Shown piece by piece: positions 12,321-23,147 of a DNA stretch of 64,000 bases; position 1 is the stretch's first letter, and each line of letters opens with the position of its first letter. The translations under genes were made by a program, and so were the position numbers. Source of the stretch: Rhytidiadelphus loreus (taxonomy: Eukaryota; Streptophyta; Bryopsida; Hypnales; Hylocomiaceae); the NCBI GenBank assembly GCA_947034895.1, contig OX344763.1, forward strand, positions 72,993,093-73,057,092. Reading direction: 5' to 3'. The notes beneath the pieces were generated by a model that searched no databases, was not told where the DNA came from, and saw only the letters and a list, made by a program, of their open reading frames with translations.

Positions 12321-13366
12321 ATTCATTCTCTGCGGAGGAGAATGGGAGTCTTCTTTTGTTCAAACTTCTTTTGTATTCTATTGGCGCCTTGTTTGTGTGT
12401 TCTCCCGCAGTTGGCAGGGCAGATTTGTGAGGAGTTAGGAGCGCATTTAGAGTTTGGATTGGGATTTCTCCCCTTTGTGTTCTTGTTTTGGTTTTGAGTA
12501 CATGAAGGCAGGTAGTAAGAGTTGGGAGTACTTTCTAGTGCCTCAGCACTGCTAGGATTCAGTATTCCGGTTGAGGAAGCCACTGCTAGGCTAGGCGTAT
12601 AGGGAAGGAGTCCTTAGGTGCGCTAGAACTCTTGGATAGGAAATCCGGTCGAGTGTCCGAACTGTTGTGAGGCCTCATTGCTGTAGTGGCGAACGGAAGA
12701 GTCTTAGTTGATGTTGGTATGGACGGTTGTACTTGCAGACACCTACCTTAGTACGGCCGGAACTTGGCATCAAGGTCATTGTAGTATGTGTGGATCGTAC
12801 GGGGGGTCTTTGTGTGACCTGTGATCTGGATTGTTTTCTGGATTACTGTGAAAGATCAAACCGGATCCGGATTAGAGTAGGAGAGTAGAGGAGAAGAAGT
12901 GGGTCTTCAGCCACTATAAGTCACGGAAGGAGCAGCGGGCCTGCCACTCTCAAATTCAAGCGGCGATCCCTCTGATGGTAAAACAGAGGCAAAATTAAAC
13001 CGGATTGGTTACTGGATCGAGTGGGAGTAGACCAGAAGTTATAGGTCTAAGAATTGTACCCAGGACCGGAAGTGTAAAGGTCTTGGTTTTGTTGCAGATT
13101 GACGGACCGGATTACTTCCTGGTCCGGATTAGGTCCGGAACCGGAAGGTTGTAGGAAGTCTGGTAGTTATTTCTGTGGGTTTTGTTGTTTCCAGTTGCAG
13201 GAGTAGGACCGGAAAGGTGTAGTTGGAGATTGACTTAGCTTAGAATCGTAAATAGGGTGAATACTTCACAGAATCTCGTGGGTTCGATCTTTAAAGTCAC
13301 TTTTGTTATACTTTAGAGTGGTTTTTGGTAGTATAACATGGGAATTGCGTATCCTGTGCTGCGACA

Positions 13367-13912
13367 GTGAGATATTGGCAGAATTTGTGCGATTCAGATG
13401 TAAGTGGAGAGTATCGAAGACGGTATGAGCATTTGATACACTATTGGCGTGGTGTGAAGGAAGCATTGCTAGAACCAATAGATCCATCCTTGGTTTTGAA
13501 GGATGGTTTTTGGCTGACTACTTGTGTTGAAGCAACTGCTGCTGACGAATTAAATGAAGATGGTGAGGTTCATGAAGAGTTCGGGGAAGATGACGCCTAC
13601 ATCGGGCCTTTACGAGGTCGCCCAGAACCATCCTTTAGGGTCACTCGAGATCTCTTCGAAGGCTACTTTGTTGCAATTCGACCCGCAGATGGTGATACTC
13701 GACCAATTTGGATCGCAAGGGCTTTGTCTGACCCTTTCTATAATCCAAAGAAACCAAATTGCATACTCATTCAATATTTTCGTCCTACATCCCGAAATGA
13801 TGACGTTCAAAACAACTATAGTGGGTGGGACAGTGAAAGAGGTTTGCGTTGGAAGGTCGATGAAGCTGAACCACCGGTTTGGGAGGAAACTAACGCTTTG
13901 ATGACAGTATAG
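13367..13912 (+). pseudogene. DUF7869-like mobile-element gene, 3' part
   Basis: This continues the gene begun at 8878. After the right target-duplication copy (13367-13371) the frame resumes as Tyr-Trp-Gln-Asn-Leu and stays open for 180 codons to a TAG at 13910-13912. It contains an acidic linker, then the conserved C-terminal block with FEGYFVAIRPADGDTRPIWI and later LIQYFRPTS, GWDSERGLRWK and PPVWEETN, typical of the C-terminus of DUF7869-type proteins. No stops or frameshifts are present in this part, so the insertion and the two upstream TGA codons account for the damage. Confidence 0.75.
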
Positions 13913-16900
13913 AAGTCTCAGATCAGAAGAAATACTGTATAATGCATGATTAAGATTCCAGTGGCTCAAATTGAAGTCATCAACCAAAGTCTTGCATCGT
14001 ACACTACTACACTTGATGTATAAAGTTCTATATGAATTTATGGTGTGAAGTTGGTTTAATTTTGTTTTTACCATCTTCTTCATTAATATATTAGATGGAA
14101 TTTATATATTAAATTATTTGGTATAGGTTTCATTTGATTTTCACTAATTTATTCTTTGCTCCTACATAGATGTTTTGAAGTGTATGTTTTGTTTCTAGAA
14201 GACAATGAAATGTACATATCATATTTATATACTTCCTATTATATTGTCGTGTTTAATTTATTATTGTTTTAAAAAAAAAATTCTTGTTTCTTTATCATTG
14301 AATATATTTCATTTGAAATTATATTCGTAATTATTTGGGAAAAAGTGGAGTGGACATATCCACTTTTTATTTTGATAATGTGTAAAGTATTTGTCACAAT
14401 TTAGGTAGGGGCAGTTAGTTGTTACAATTTTCCTGCCTACAAAGCTCACTTAGCAGCACCAAGTCAGATTTATCCCCCATGTGCTCATACAAATTCAACA
14501 GGAATCGAACCCGGACCACTTGAATGAGATAATGAATCCCTTACAACCAACAGCGGAGTTCCTGACTTGGTGTTCAACAAATGACATAATCTTCATTTAT
14601 TTGAATCAGAACATTTATTTTACACCATAATAAATTTATTCAAACATACGGTCAGTCGTAAAGGCTCTCATTTTAATGGAAATTTCACTAGTGCAACTAA
14701 TATATTTAGTGTTTGCCAGCTTGAATTGACTAAAACTGCATACATTTTTAAGCATCTAAGTTTTAAATATTATTTTGAGAGACTCTAAACCTCTCAAAAT
14801 ATTGAATATAGTATTAATGGAATGGTTTGTTAAACATGTCTTTGCATTCTTGAAACAAGTGAAATGTATGGCCATTTGTTGAGTATGACAAAACGCATGC
14901 CTTGTACGAAACATGTACACCTCAGCTTCAGTGTCACAAACAACGTCAGACAAGGTGATTAGAATCACAGAAGCATTCCCAAACTGATGTGCACTACACC
15001 TACCAGAATGTCATTTCAGACCATACACTTTAGTCGTTCAACATCTCATAAGACACGCCTCATGCAAAAAAAAATGAACATGAAGTGATCCTTTATTCCT
15101 CATGACATATACTAAAACGTCTTCTTGTCATGTCAAACGTCTTTGCCGACGTTGTCTGCTATGTAGGCCCCCGCCAGAAACTGTTGACAGGGCATACCAT
15201 GTTGACTTTTCCTTTTGCCACGTCATTTTTCTAGAAATAAGCGGGCTGCGACCAAAAAAAATTCGGAGGCAATCTATGCCCACGTGGCGCTGACATGTAA
15301 GCCACCTGTCGTCCATTTTGCCAAAAAATTGACCAAGTTTGATGGTGTTCCAGTGAAAACAAGGGATGTTTTTTTGGATTTCCTTGTGTTTTCGCCTCGT
15401 CAAGTTTGACGGATTTTCCTAGACATCCACGGTTCACGTGCCTAATGTCAAAGTTAGCATTTACCCATGTTTCTTGACTCGTCTAAAAAAACAAGACTTT
15501 CTTATAGTGCTAGCAAGAATGATTGAAATCTATCAGGTTTCATCTACGGATCTTGACCTATGTCTCTTCCTTCAACCCTCCCTACATCCCAGAAACACAC
15601 ATCAAATATATGTAGAAACCAAAACACACATTGCAATATAGTCAGTAAGTTGTGAAAAATACAAAGATCCTACAAGAAAGGATCAAAAGGACCAACATAA
15701 GGTAAGGTTCACAGATTATATCCAATTGTGTGCACTTCGGATGTCTGAATTGCCATCGTACATTCCTCACAGCCCATACAAAAACTGTCACAACAACCCT
15801 GCACCACCAAACCCTCCTCTCCATCTCTAGTAGTGTCTACAGTGGATTGGAGTGCCTCCATCCTACATTCCAACACAGCATATTCTAAATCCAGTACACA
15901 ACCAAAAACAACAACAAATGTACTGAAAGTAACAAAATCAATACCCAGTTGTAACATCATATTCATTAAAATGGAAGTTTTCCACTGAAATGACAGTTTT
16001 AGGAAACACTACAAACCAAAAATTGAGGGGAAATGTGTCACTGTAAATACAAAATAAGCAATGCAATGTCAAATGAAGCATGCATATAATAACAATATGA
16101 CCAAATATCATACATTTATTACATTTTTAATATCCATTTTCTGAAAGGAGCCAATGAATGTATATATATGTAATCTATAAGTGTACAATCAATATGGAAT
16201 GCGACTTTGTATAATTTAATGTACCAATCAGCTGATCCAATTTACGAGTACGCAACAAATTGGCAACCACCATTTTCAGTCAATTGCAAGTGAAGTGGCA
16301 ACCTCAGTGGTTGAATTACAAAATATCTCTATACCATTATTATTGGTCTACGTAGATCCAGTGAATTATATGAACAAGTATCATGTGTGAGATTTACTCT
16401 TTAGCTTTTCGAGTGCCTTTAAGATTTCCAATCCTTAACTATATCCGTTTTCCATCTTCCGATATTCACGACTGAATTGTCGCGGCTGCAACTTTAATGA
16501 CTTCCGCTCCCATGCATCCCATGTTGGAATGGAGCTACAACTACAGGAGACTTCGCCATGTAAACGCTTCATTTGAATCCCATCAGACAATGCTCGTTGA
16601 TGTGGAAGCAATGGTGCAATAAGAGGGAGTGTCGGGCATGTCCGCACTAGTACCTTTGACTTCAATGTTGTTGGATGGAGTGAACAATCAATGTCCCCAT
16701 AAAGCATCCTTTGAGGCACTCTATCAGACGGTAACAAACAAGAAGGATGACTTGTAGATTTGAGTGGTGACAGAGAGCAAGAAAGTGGCGGACGCGGCCT
16801 CCCACTCAGAAGACTGTCCACCACATTATCATTGATAGGCTTTGTTGAGAAGTCCATTGTGGAATTTGTTGTAGCCGCTGAGTAAAGGAAGTTTCCAATA

Positions 16901-17217
16901 CTGAGTATTATGTACTATCCATAGTCCATAATAGAATCCACGGACGCTGCGCAAACCAGGCCACCTTCTACAACATAGGACGTTGTGGCCCTTATGATCT
17001 GAAAAACATTCCATGTTTAAAAGAAAGGTCATTGAGTGCAAACATGAAAAAAAACACAATGTACTTGATCCGAATTGAATCCAGCAACACAGTTGAAGTT
17101 GTATACCGAGAACACATTTTCATTCATACTTATGTAAATAGCACTGTACATATCAAATTGTGACAAGCTGAAATGGAAAATTGGTCCCATCTCAACTGTA
17201 CACGTAAAAGCTCTAAT
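13913..17217. other. AT-rich region without a supported gene
   Basis: Long runs of A/T and only short frames. The longest minus-strand frame, 16435-16857 (140 codons, Pro- and Ser-rich), has no domain I recognise; it lies downstream of the phosphatase exon and could be transcribed, but nothing shows it is translated. A block near 15965-15982 (TTAAAATGGAAGTTTTCC) resembles the ends of the element at 53918-54237. Confidence 0.55.
14400..14580 (-). mobile_element. Possible tRNA-derived SINE or small hairpin element
   Basis: On the minus strand GGTTCGATTCC (complement of 14501-14511) matches a Pol III B box, and a loose A-box-like TGGTTGTAAGG lies about 25 nt upstream. No cloverleaf can be drawn, so it is not a tRNA gene. 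CACCAAGTCAG at 14458-14468 pairs with CTGACTTGGTG at 14562-14572, so a hairpin MITE is the alternative. Confidence 0.3.
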
Positions 17218-18018
17218 CTAACTAACACTAGAGGATGCACGAATTGCGTCTATGAGTTTGTCATACTCCTTCCGATTCCTTTCGTCACAAAGCATCCGCC
17301 GCTCAATTCTTCCAAGACCATGTTCCCTAAAAGATTTCAACCCTTGGTTTCTAAAAGCGTATAGATGCTGAAACCAGGGAAGCAATACATCAAACAAAAA
17401 TATGTCTTTTGGACCGTTTCCCCTATAGCTCCATGACTCTAGTAGTACTACATTATCAGGCTTATTCATTATGTGTTTTGTTGGGCTATCGTCTACTACA
17501 ACAATATTGTCAACTACAAAGTTCCCTCTTGAGCCCTTGAACAATGTATCCAGATTCTTAAGAAACAAGTCCTTATCAGTCCCTGTCCCCTTGAAAGTGG
17601 TCAACCTTCCTAATTTATCTCTGCATTTAAATGTGTTGCATGCATCTTGCCCAAGAATGAGGAAGGGATCAACTACGTCTCGGAATAGGTACTTGCATAT
17701 CAATTCAGTAGTGGACTTCTTCATAGAGCTCCACACTGAGATGATTGCAACTTTTCCTATCTCTGAGAGAAAATTGGAGCAACTGGGTCGCACCCACATA
17801 GCCTTGGGTCCCACTAGAGCGGGTTCGGTTGCAGAGTGCAGTTCCGCGGAGTTCCTGAGTTTTTTGTGAGACAATCCCTTTGACTTCCAATCTTCGTAGA
17901 CACATAGAATGCCATTTAGGTCCAGGATAACATTGACCCACTTGTCCACGACCCTGGACTTGAATGGCCAATTGGCACCCTCTGATGATCCTTGACGACT
18001 AGATGGAAGGTTGGATCC
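17218..18018 (-). CDS. FCP1/NIF-like HAD phosphatase, C-terminal exon
   Basis: A 266-codon open stretch, read on the minus strand. It has the HAD motif I as DLNG at about residues 33-36 (the general family has DxDG), the central MWVRP segment and the FCP1-type VVDDSP block at about 174-179, with a basic C-terminal tail ending at TAG 17218-17220. The second Asp of motif I is replaced by Asn; plant NIF-like proteins with DLNG are known, so this is probably a family trait, but it may weaken catalysis. The 5' edge is set by an acceptor-like AG at 18019-18020, after which the frame is open; earlier exons were not resolved, though a Pro/Ser-rich frame near 18180-18370 with a GTAAGT above it could belong to the gene. 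It looks intact, in contrast with its neighbours. Likely role: Ser/Thr protein phosphatase or a non-catalytic relative. Confidence 0.7.
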   Translation of the reverse strand, partial: GSNLPSSRQGSSEGANWPFKSRVVDKWVNVILDLNGILCVYEDWKSKGLSHKKLRNSAELHSATEPALVGPKAMWVRPSCSNFLSEIGKVAIISVWSSMKKSTTELICKYLFRDVVDPFLILGQDACNTFKCRDKLGRLTTFKGTGTDKDLFLKNLDTLFKGSRGNFVVDNIVVVDDSPTKHIMNKPDNVVLLESWSYRGNGPKDIFLFDVLLPWFQHLYAFRNQGLKSFREHGLGRIERRMLCDERNRKEYDKLIDAIRASSSVS

Positions 18019-18497
18019 CTGATATCAAATGGACAAATGCGCAAGCGATTACGATTGTCTACGGCCTCATTGCAGATTCATATCAACATCACACATAAAC
18101 AAAAGTCCTTAGAAGCTTAGGAGTACAAACATCAAAGCGCACCTACAAAACACTAAATAGATGGGATGAGAACGGAACCATACTGGCTATTGGGAGGATT
18201 CACTGGTCGCTAGAGAATTATTATGCATTGCTGTTGTAAATCTAGAGATATTGGCCTTCTTCTCTACTTTGAGTGAAGTATTTTCAATGATCTGAGGAAT
18301 TTCATTGACAGTCATATGAGGAGGAGATGGCAGATGCGGAGGTGAAGTGGGATCAGAAAAATTTGTTAAACTTACATGCCCTGCGATTCAATAAGTATGA
18401 AATGATATTATGTGAGAACACAATATATAACAGTGTCAAAAAAATGGGTTTGGTGATACCAAAAAAGTGTTTGGTGATACAAAAATAAGTTTGCAAG

Positions 18498-18640
18498 CAG
18501 GGTTGACAAATTTCAACGTCCAAGGCAAAATCACGTCCATTTTTCGGACTTCCAGACGTCCAGATTTTTGGGACGCGCGGACGATGTGGACGGCATCCGT
18601 CGGCCGTTCAGACGACGCGGACGGGCGGACATCCATAAAA
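18498..18640. repeat. Candidate hAT terminus with GC-rich CGGACG motifs
   Basis: CAGGGTTGAC at 18498-18507 resembles the CAGGG start of hAT inverted repeats. It is followed by several ACGTCC, GCGGACG and CGGCCG blocks up to about 18640. It lies just beyond the 3' end of the hAT pseudogene, so it is probably one end of that element. I could not find the matching inverted repeat or an 8-bp target duplication on the other side. Confidence 0.45.
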
Positions 18641-18897
18641 AAAAAGTACATGAAGCCAAATTTGATGCATTATACTAATACATTTCTGTAGGTAATACTT
18701 GATGCAGAAAATGATGCACATAATGTAATTTCAGTTAATAGTGCTTGACTATTGAAAAACAAAAAAACCTTGATGATATTTTGAACATCATTAAGTTCAT
18801 GTGCATTACAATGATAGGTTCAAAAAATAAATTGCCGTTACATGCTTCCATGTACCAATTCATCATGAACACTTGAATAATGAATTATACATCCTTT

Positions 18898-21800
18898 TCA
18901 TCCCGAAGGCTGGTAATCACTATCTCCTTTCACCTCTGCCCCGCTACTATGACCTCTAGTATCCCATCCAGAATCTTCATCTTCATTGTTGTCTGACTTT
19001 TCCATATCCTCTGATAAAGATTGTACAATTGCCCCTCCTTGTACTTGCTGGGATGCAACTAACCTCGTTGGTCGGCCCTTCCTCTTCTCTTGTTTGGCTC
19101 TGAGTATAGACTTTCCTATGCCTTCTTTAAGGCCATGAATCGGTTTTAATTTCCTCGCTGAAATTGGTTGACATACATCAAGAGGGGTTTTACCAAGACT
19201 TGGTTTCTTTGATGGGGAGATTGCAAAAGCCTCCATTAATCTTTTCTTTCGAGCTTTGTGGGACTTTTTCACCATTGGTGATCTTGCTTGCGATCCTCCT
19301 TGATTGGATATCTTTGCTCCATTCATCTGCTGCAATGTTCCATCAGACGATTTGAATGAGTCACGTTTTGTTTGGCTAGATCGTTGACCAAACATTGATG
19401 CCAATGTCTCGTCCTTCTCATCATCGCTACATGATAAAGTGAATGGATCTGGATTGACACGAAGGTGCATTCTGGTCGGATTGCTCAAATGTTGTTCAAT
19501 TTGTTTCCCGAATCTTGAGCTTCCGGGACCATTCAAAGTTGTACTACCTCTTGTATGTAGTACTGATGGACGATCGCTACGTGGTCGTAATTGGAGATCT
19601 TGCACAATCTGCTTCTGGGCTTCGACGTTGTGAACTAGCATTGGGCGACCAAACTCCGTCACAAGTGCATCTACATTTGATGGTACTTCCACACATTCAA
19701 CACTTGTATTATCTACATTCATGTCAGACTTCACCCCACACTCTCCCATGTCATTGACTTTAGGATTTTCTTCTACAAGTGCCATTGTCATGGGTAGACT
19801 CTCGAGAATTGAAATCACTTCATCTGTTTGGGGGATGCAATCATTGACAAACATTGCCTCATTTTCCTCCACTATTTGTGCATGAGTGTCCTCCGTATTT
19901 GCTAGAATCCTTTCGCTAGTCAACAACCCGGTTCCATTTACAAATTTAGCTATAGAAGGGCCACCTTCATCATATTCACAATTGTCTTCATCCAATGGAA
20001 AGTTGTAAATGTCTTCCGCATTTCTATCCCCGTCTTCATTGTTCCGATTTGGGCTCCGGAGCGGTTCATCATCCAAATTGGTGATGTCATCGTTCATAGC
20101 ATCTTCGTCATTGAATAGAGGATCACCATCTTCACCATCTTCATCATGCTCGTCCTCCGACATAGAATCTTCCGACTCCACGTTCTCGGTGTACCACTTC
20201 TTCTCATTGTTTTCCTTTGATGCAGAAAGGACTTTGGAATTGGTGTACACATACACCAAATCTTGGGCTCTCTGTGGCTTCAACTTGTTTCGAAATTTGT
20301 TGTGAACAAATGAATAGCTACTCCAATTTCGTTCACATGAAGACGAAGATACCGGTTGGGCCAAAATCCTCTTAGCAATTGGAGCAATGAGCTTCCCACA
20401 CGCACCTTCAGAATCCCACCAAGCGTGCGCCGACAATTGTTGCTCATCGGGGTTCAACATGTTGTGAAATGGAGGTTCCTTATGGCGGAAGGCTACAAAT
20501 TTTTTCACTACCGAGGCGTACTCCCCTTGTTTGCAAATTTTCATTAGAACACACTTGCATGCATCCATTGCATCTTGGTTGTCGGCTAGTTCTTGATCTT
20601 CAAGAAGGTAGGGGTTCAACAAAGCTCCTGCATAATGTAAATCAGTCTCCACCAATTCCCGTCGGGCATAATATGGTTGCACTAGTGAAATGGCAAGGTC
20701 TGAGGATAAACGAAAAGGCGGTTTATCTAAAGAGAGGACATGTTTATCTAATTTCCTTATTATATGCAACACCTTGCCCATGCATGGCCTCTTTGCATCC
20801 AAGTCACGTAGACCATTTACAACGGGAGCCGACAAGTCCTTGAAATTTTGACAACAGCGCCAAAAATGCTCGCTCAAAATTATCTTCTTCACCATCCGAC
20901 ATTCATTGCAGGATTTGGAGTTCTGCCCAAACTTCCTTGCGTATTCATTCCATTGTGGGTCCGTCACTGTTTGTTGCAACTTCCTATTGACCTTCAACAT
21001 GCACCCAATCATGTTGTAATTAGAGGCAAACCTTGTTTCCACTGCCATCAACAAATTATACTCCGGTGAGTACTTCCGAAATATTGCAAGTGGCATGTGC
21101 CGCTTCTTGAAGAATTTCACCACGATACGGGCATTTTCCACGACCTCTTCAATCTATTGTTCATTCCCCCAATCTTTCAGCAACAAATTGAGGGCGTGTA
21201 CCACACAACCTTGAAAAAAAATGTGGGGATATTTACTAGATATCAAATTCCATGCTGCAGGGTTCACTAACGCATTATCTGTACTCACTTGCACCACATT
21301 GTTGGGGCCTACTTGTTCTAGGAAGCTCTCAAGTATGCCAGCCAAGTATGTTGCATTTTTTTCGTGCCCTGTTGTATCCACCGATCCCAAAAACTACTCA
21401 TCTGCAGAAGACACGAGCATGGCATTTATCAACGGCCGATTCGTAACCGACGTCCATCCATCAATAGACAATGTTGCTCCAAGCTTCCTAATGCTGTGTT
21501 CGGTCCGCTTTCGGAGATTGACCTCAATGTCTGCCTTCGCTTGGTCAAGCAATTTATGGCGTAAGTTGTGATATGACGGTGGGATATAAGGCCGTTAAAA
21601 CTTGGTTGTTCTCTTCACCACTTTTTTGAATGCTGGGTTTCTGGCAACAACAAATGGTATGTTTGCAACATAAAAGAAATTGGCCCACATCGCATTCAAC
21701 TTGCGTTTATTTGCTTCTTCAAATCCATTCACCAAACTACTTTGCTTCTGACTAATCAGAGGCCTACTGCTTGATCCCCGCGGAGTACCACGTTCACTTT

Positions 21801-22185
21801 ATCTTTGTGTACTTAGGTTCACTTCAGAAGACAATGGATCCAAATCCTCCGGTGCAGTGCATGAGTCGGAATGTGTAGACCGTGCCATGTTTCTTCCATT
21901 TAAATTATCGCATTCCCGCATAGCCATAGGTGTGCCACTACCATCCACATTGTTTAGAGATGATCTTTGTGGGATCGCCCCTTGGCAACCCAAAAATAAA
22001 GCTCGAACTTGAGATGTCATTTTTGAGCAAAGGCTAATTCCTTTGTCACGAGCCCCCGATGTGCCTTGGTATCCTAAATGGCTAAACATCCGACTTACTT
22101 TCTTGGCAAACAATAAGTTGCAAAACCAGCATTGCACTTTACCAATCTTCGGGAAGCCATACCAAGAAGACCAATCCTTGCTCAT
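18898..22185 (-). pseudogene. hAT transposase pseudogene with BED finger, DUF659 and hATC regions
   Basis: A single minus-strand frame of 1,096 codons from ATG 22183-22185 to the stop at 18898. Internal stops are at 21799-21801 (TAA), 21595-21597 (TAA), 21394-21396 (TAG) and 21151-21153 (TAG), with no frameshift. The order is a BED-type zinc finger (C19, C22, H36, C53), a DUF659-type catalytic region with LSIDGWTS and SVDTTG, and the hATC dimerisation motif SSCERNWSSYSF near residues 617-628. A long acidic, then basic tail follows, with KRKGRPTR, an AT-hook-like patch. Two stops are best explained as TGG to TAG or CAA to TAA. Role when intact: cut-and-paste transposition in the nucleus. A GTCCGC minisatellite begins about 330 bp upstream of the start. 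Confidence 0.9.
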
Positions 22186-22510
22186 AGTGATCACCTCCGA
22201 TTCCGTAAATTGGATTCAAATTAAAAATGTAATTGTTGGATAAGATTTGTAAAAAATATTAGAAACAATGTGTGAATGAAGCCTTGGAAACTAAAGCCCC
22301 CCTGTCCACTGAACTATGCATTACCAAGCAAGGGACACAAAATAAATTGCAGCTCCTAGCCCTTGGAAATCTTAGCATTCAGTTTCTAAGGAATGCTTGT
22401 TAGTCTGAAATTCTAAGAACTTATAGATTTCAGATCAGGCCCATTCCTCATGACCGTTGAGCAGCAAAAATTAAAACATTTCTAAAACCCCAACGGTTCC
22501 GAGAACGGAA

Positions 22511-22800
22511 ATGCGGACGGTAGTGACGAAATCGCGGAAGGCGACCTGCAACAGGCAGACAGTAGCGTCGGAATCGCGGATGGCGACCTGCGACACGCGG
22601 ACGGCAACGTCGGAATTGCGGACGGCGACCTCTGACAGGCGGACGGCAGCGACGGAATCGCGGACGGTGAGTTGCGACAGGCGGACGGCAGCGACAGAAT
22701 CGCGGACGGCGAGTTGCGACAGGTGGACGACAGCGACAGAATCGCGGACGGCGTGCTGCGACAAGCGGATGGCAGCGTCGAAATTGTAGGCAGGTGCCGG
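22511..22800. repeat. 42-bp GC-rich minisatellite (GCGGACGGC), about 6.5 copies
   Basis: Units of about 42 bp, each with two GCGGACGGC blocks about 21 bp apart separated by GAATCGCG and GAGTTGCGACAG type spacers. It is strikingly GC-rich in AT-rich surroundings. It lies about 330 bp before the hAT start codon and about 350 bp after the RING gene stop, so it could belong to either element. The inverse orientation (GCCGTCCGC) appears at 26640-26960. Confidence 0.85.
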
Positions 22801-23147
22801 ACTAGCGGACGGCTGTTGGATTTTGACTAATTCTACAAGTTTTAATTTTAGGGACTTAGTTTTGAGATGCATGATATTTTAGGAATAAAGAAATTAATGA
22901 GATAAAATTATGTTGAGAGATAGGCATGTCCAAAATCATACTTGACAAAAACGTATCGCATAAAATATCAAAAATTTAGGAGAATAAATTCAAAAGCATT
23001 TGAGTAACCCACATATTTTTATATTAATGAAAAGCAACTCATAGCATACTATGAGTGTTGTGAATTAATAGTATTGAATCTTCTCGAGATTCAAAATAAA
23101 CAACACTCCATAATGTCATATCGAAATACAAACAAGGTGTAACTACC

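Larger units (their letters stand above)
11076..13366. mobile_element. 2,291-bp LTR-type insertion (solo LTR or short LTR element)
   Basis: It starts TGTCGCA and ends TGCGACA, so it has TG...CA ends within a 7-bp terminal inverted repeat, and it is flanked by GTGAG on both sides. Excision on paper restores the DUF7869-like frame exactly (Gly-Phe-Val-Arg-Tyr-Trp). I find no pair of long direct repeats inside, which favours a solo LTR formed by LTR-LTR recombination. It is nevertheless unusual: it contains a 136-codon ORF, two TATA-like boxes 940 bp apart with partly similar downstream leaders, and roughly 18 copies of CCGGAT on the plus strand. A small non-autonomous (TRIM-like) element is the alternative. 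Confidence 0.85.

Noticed and set aside
14501..14511. tRNA gene (B-box-like sequence)
   Set aside because: No acceptor stem or cloverleaf can be formed around it; kept only as a possible SINE.
15128..15437. Overlapping frames on both strands (64-91 codons)
   Set aside because: Several frames are open at once and have no recognisable motif, so they are chance.
16435..16857. 140-codon minus-strand gene
   Set aside because: No domain, compositionally biased (Pro, Ser), and the neighbouring frames are equally open; not enough to call a gene.
22471..22872. 133-residue repeat protein (AVRDSVAAVRLSQ)
   Set aside because: It is the 42-bp minisatellite read in frame; the complementary strand is equally open.
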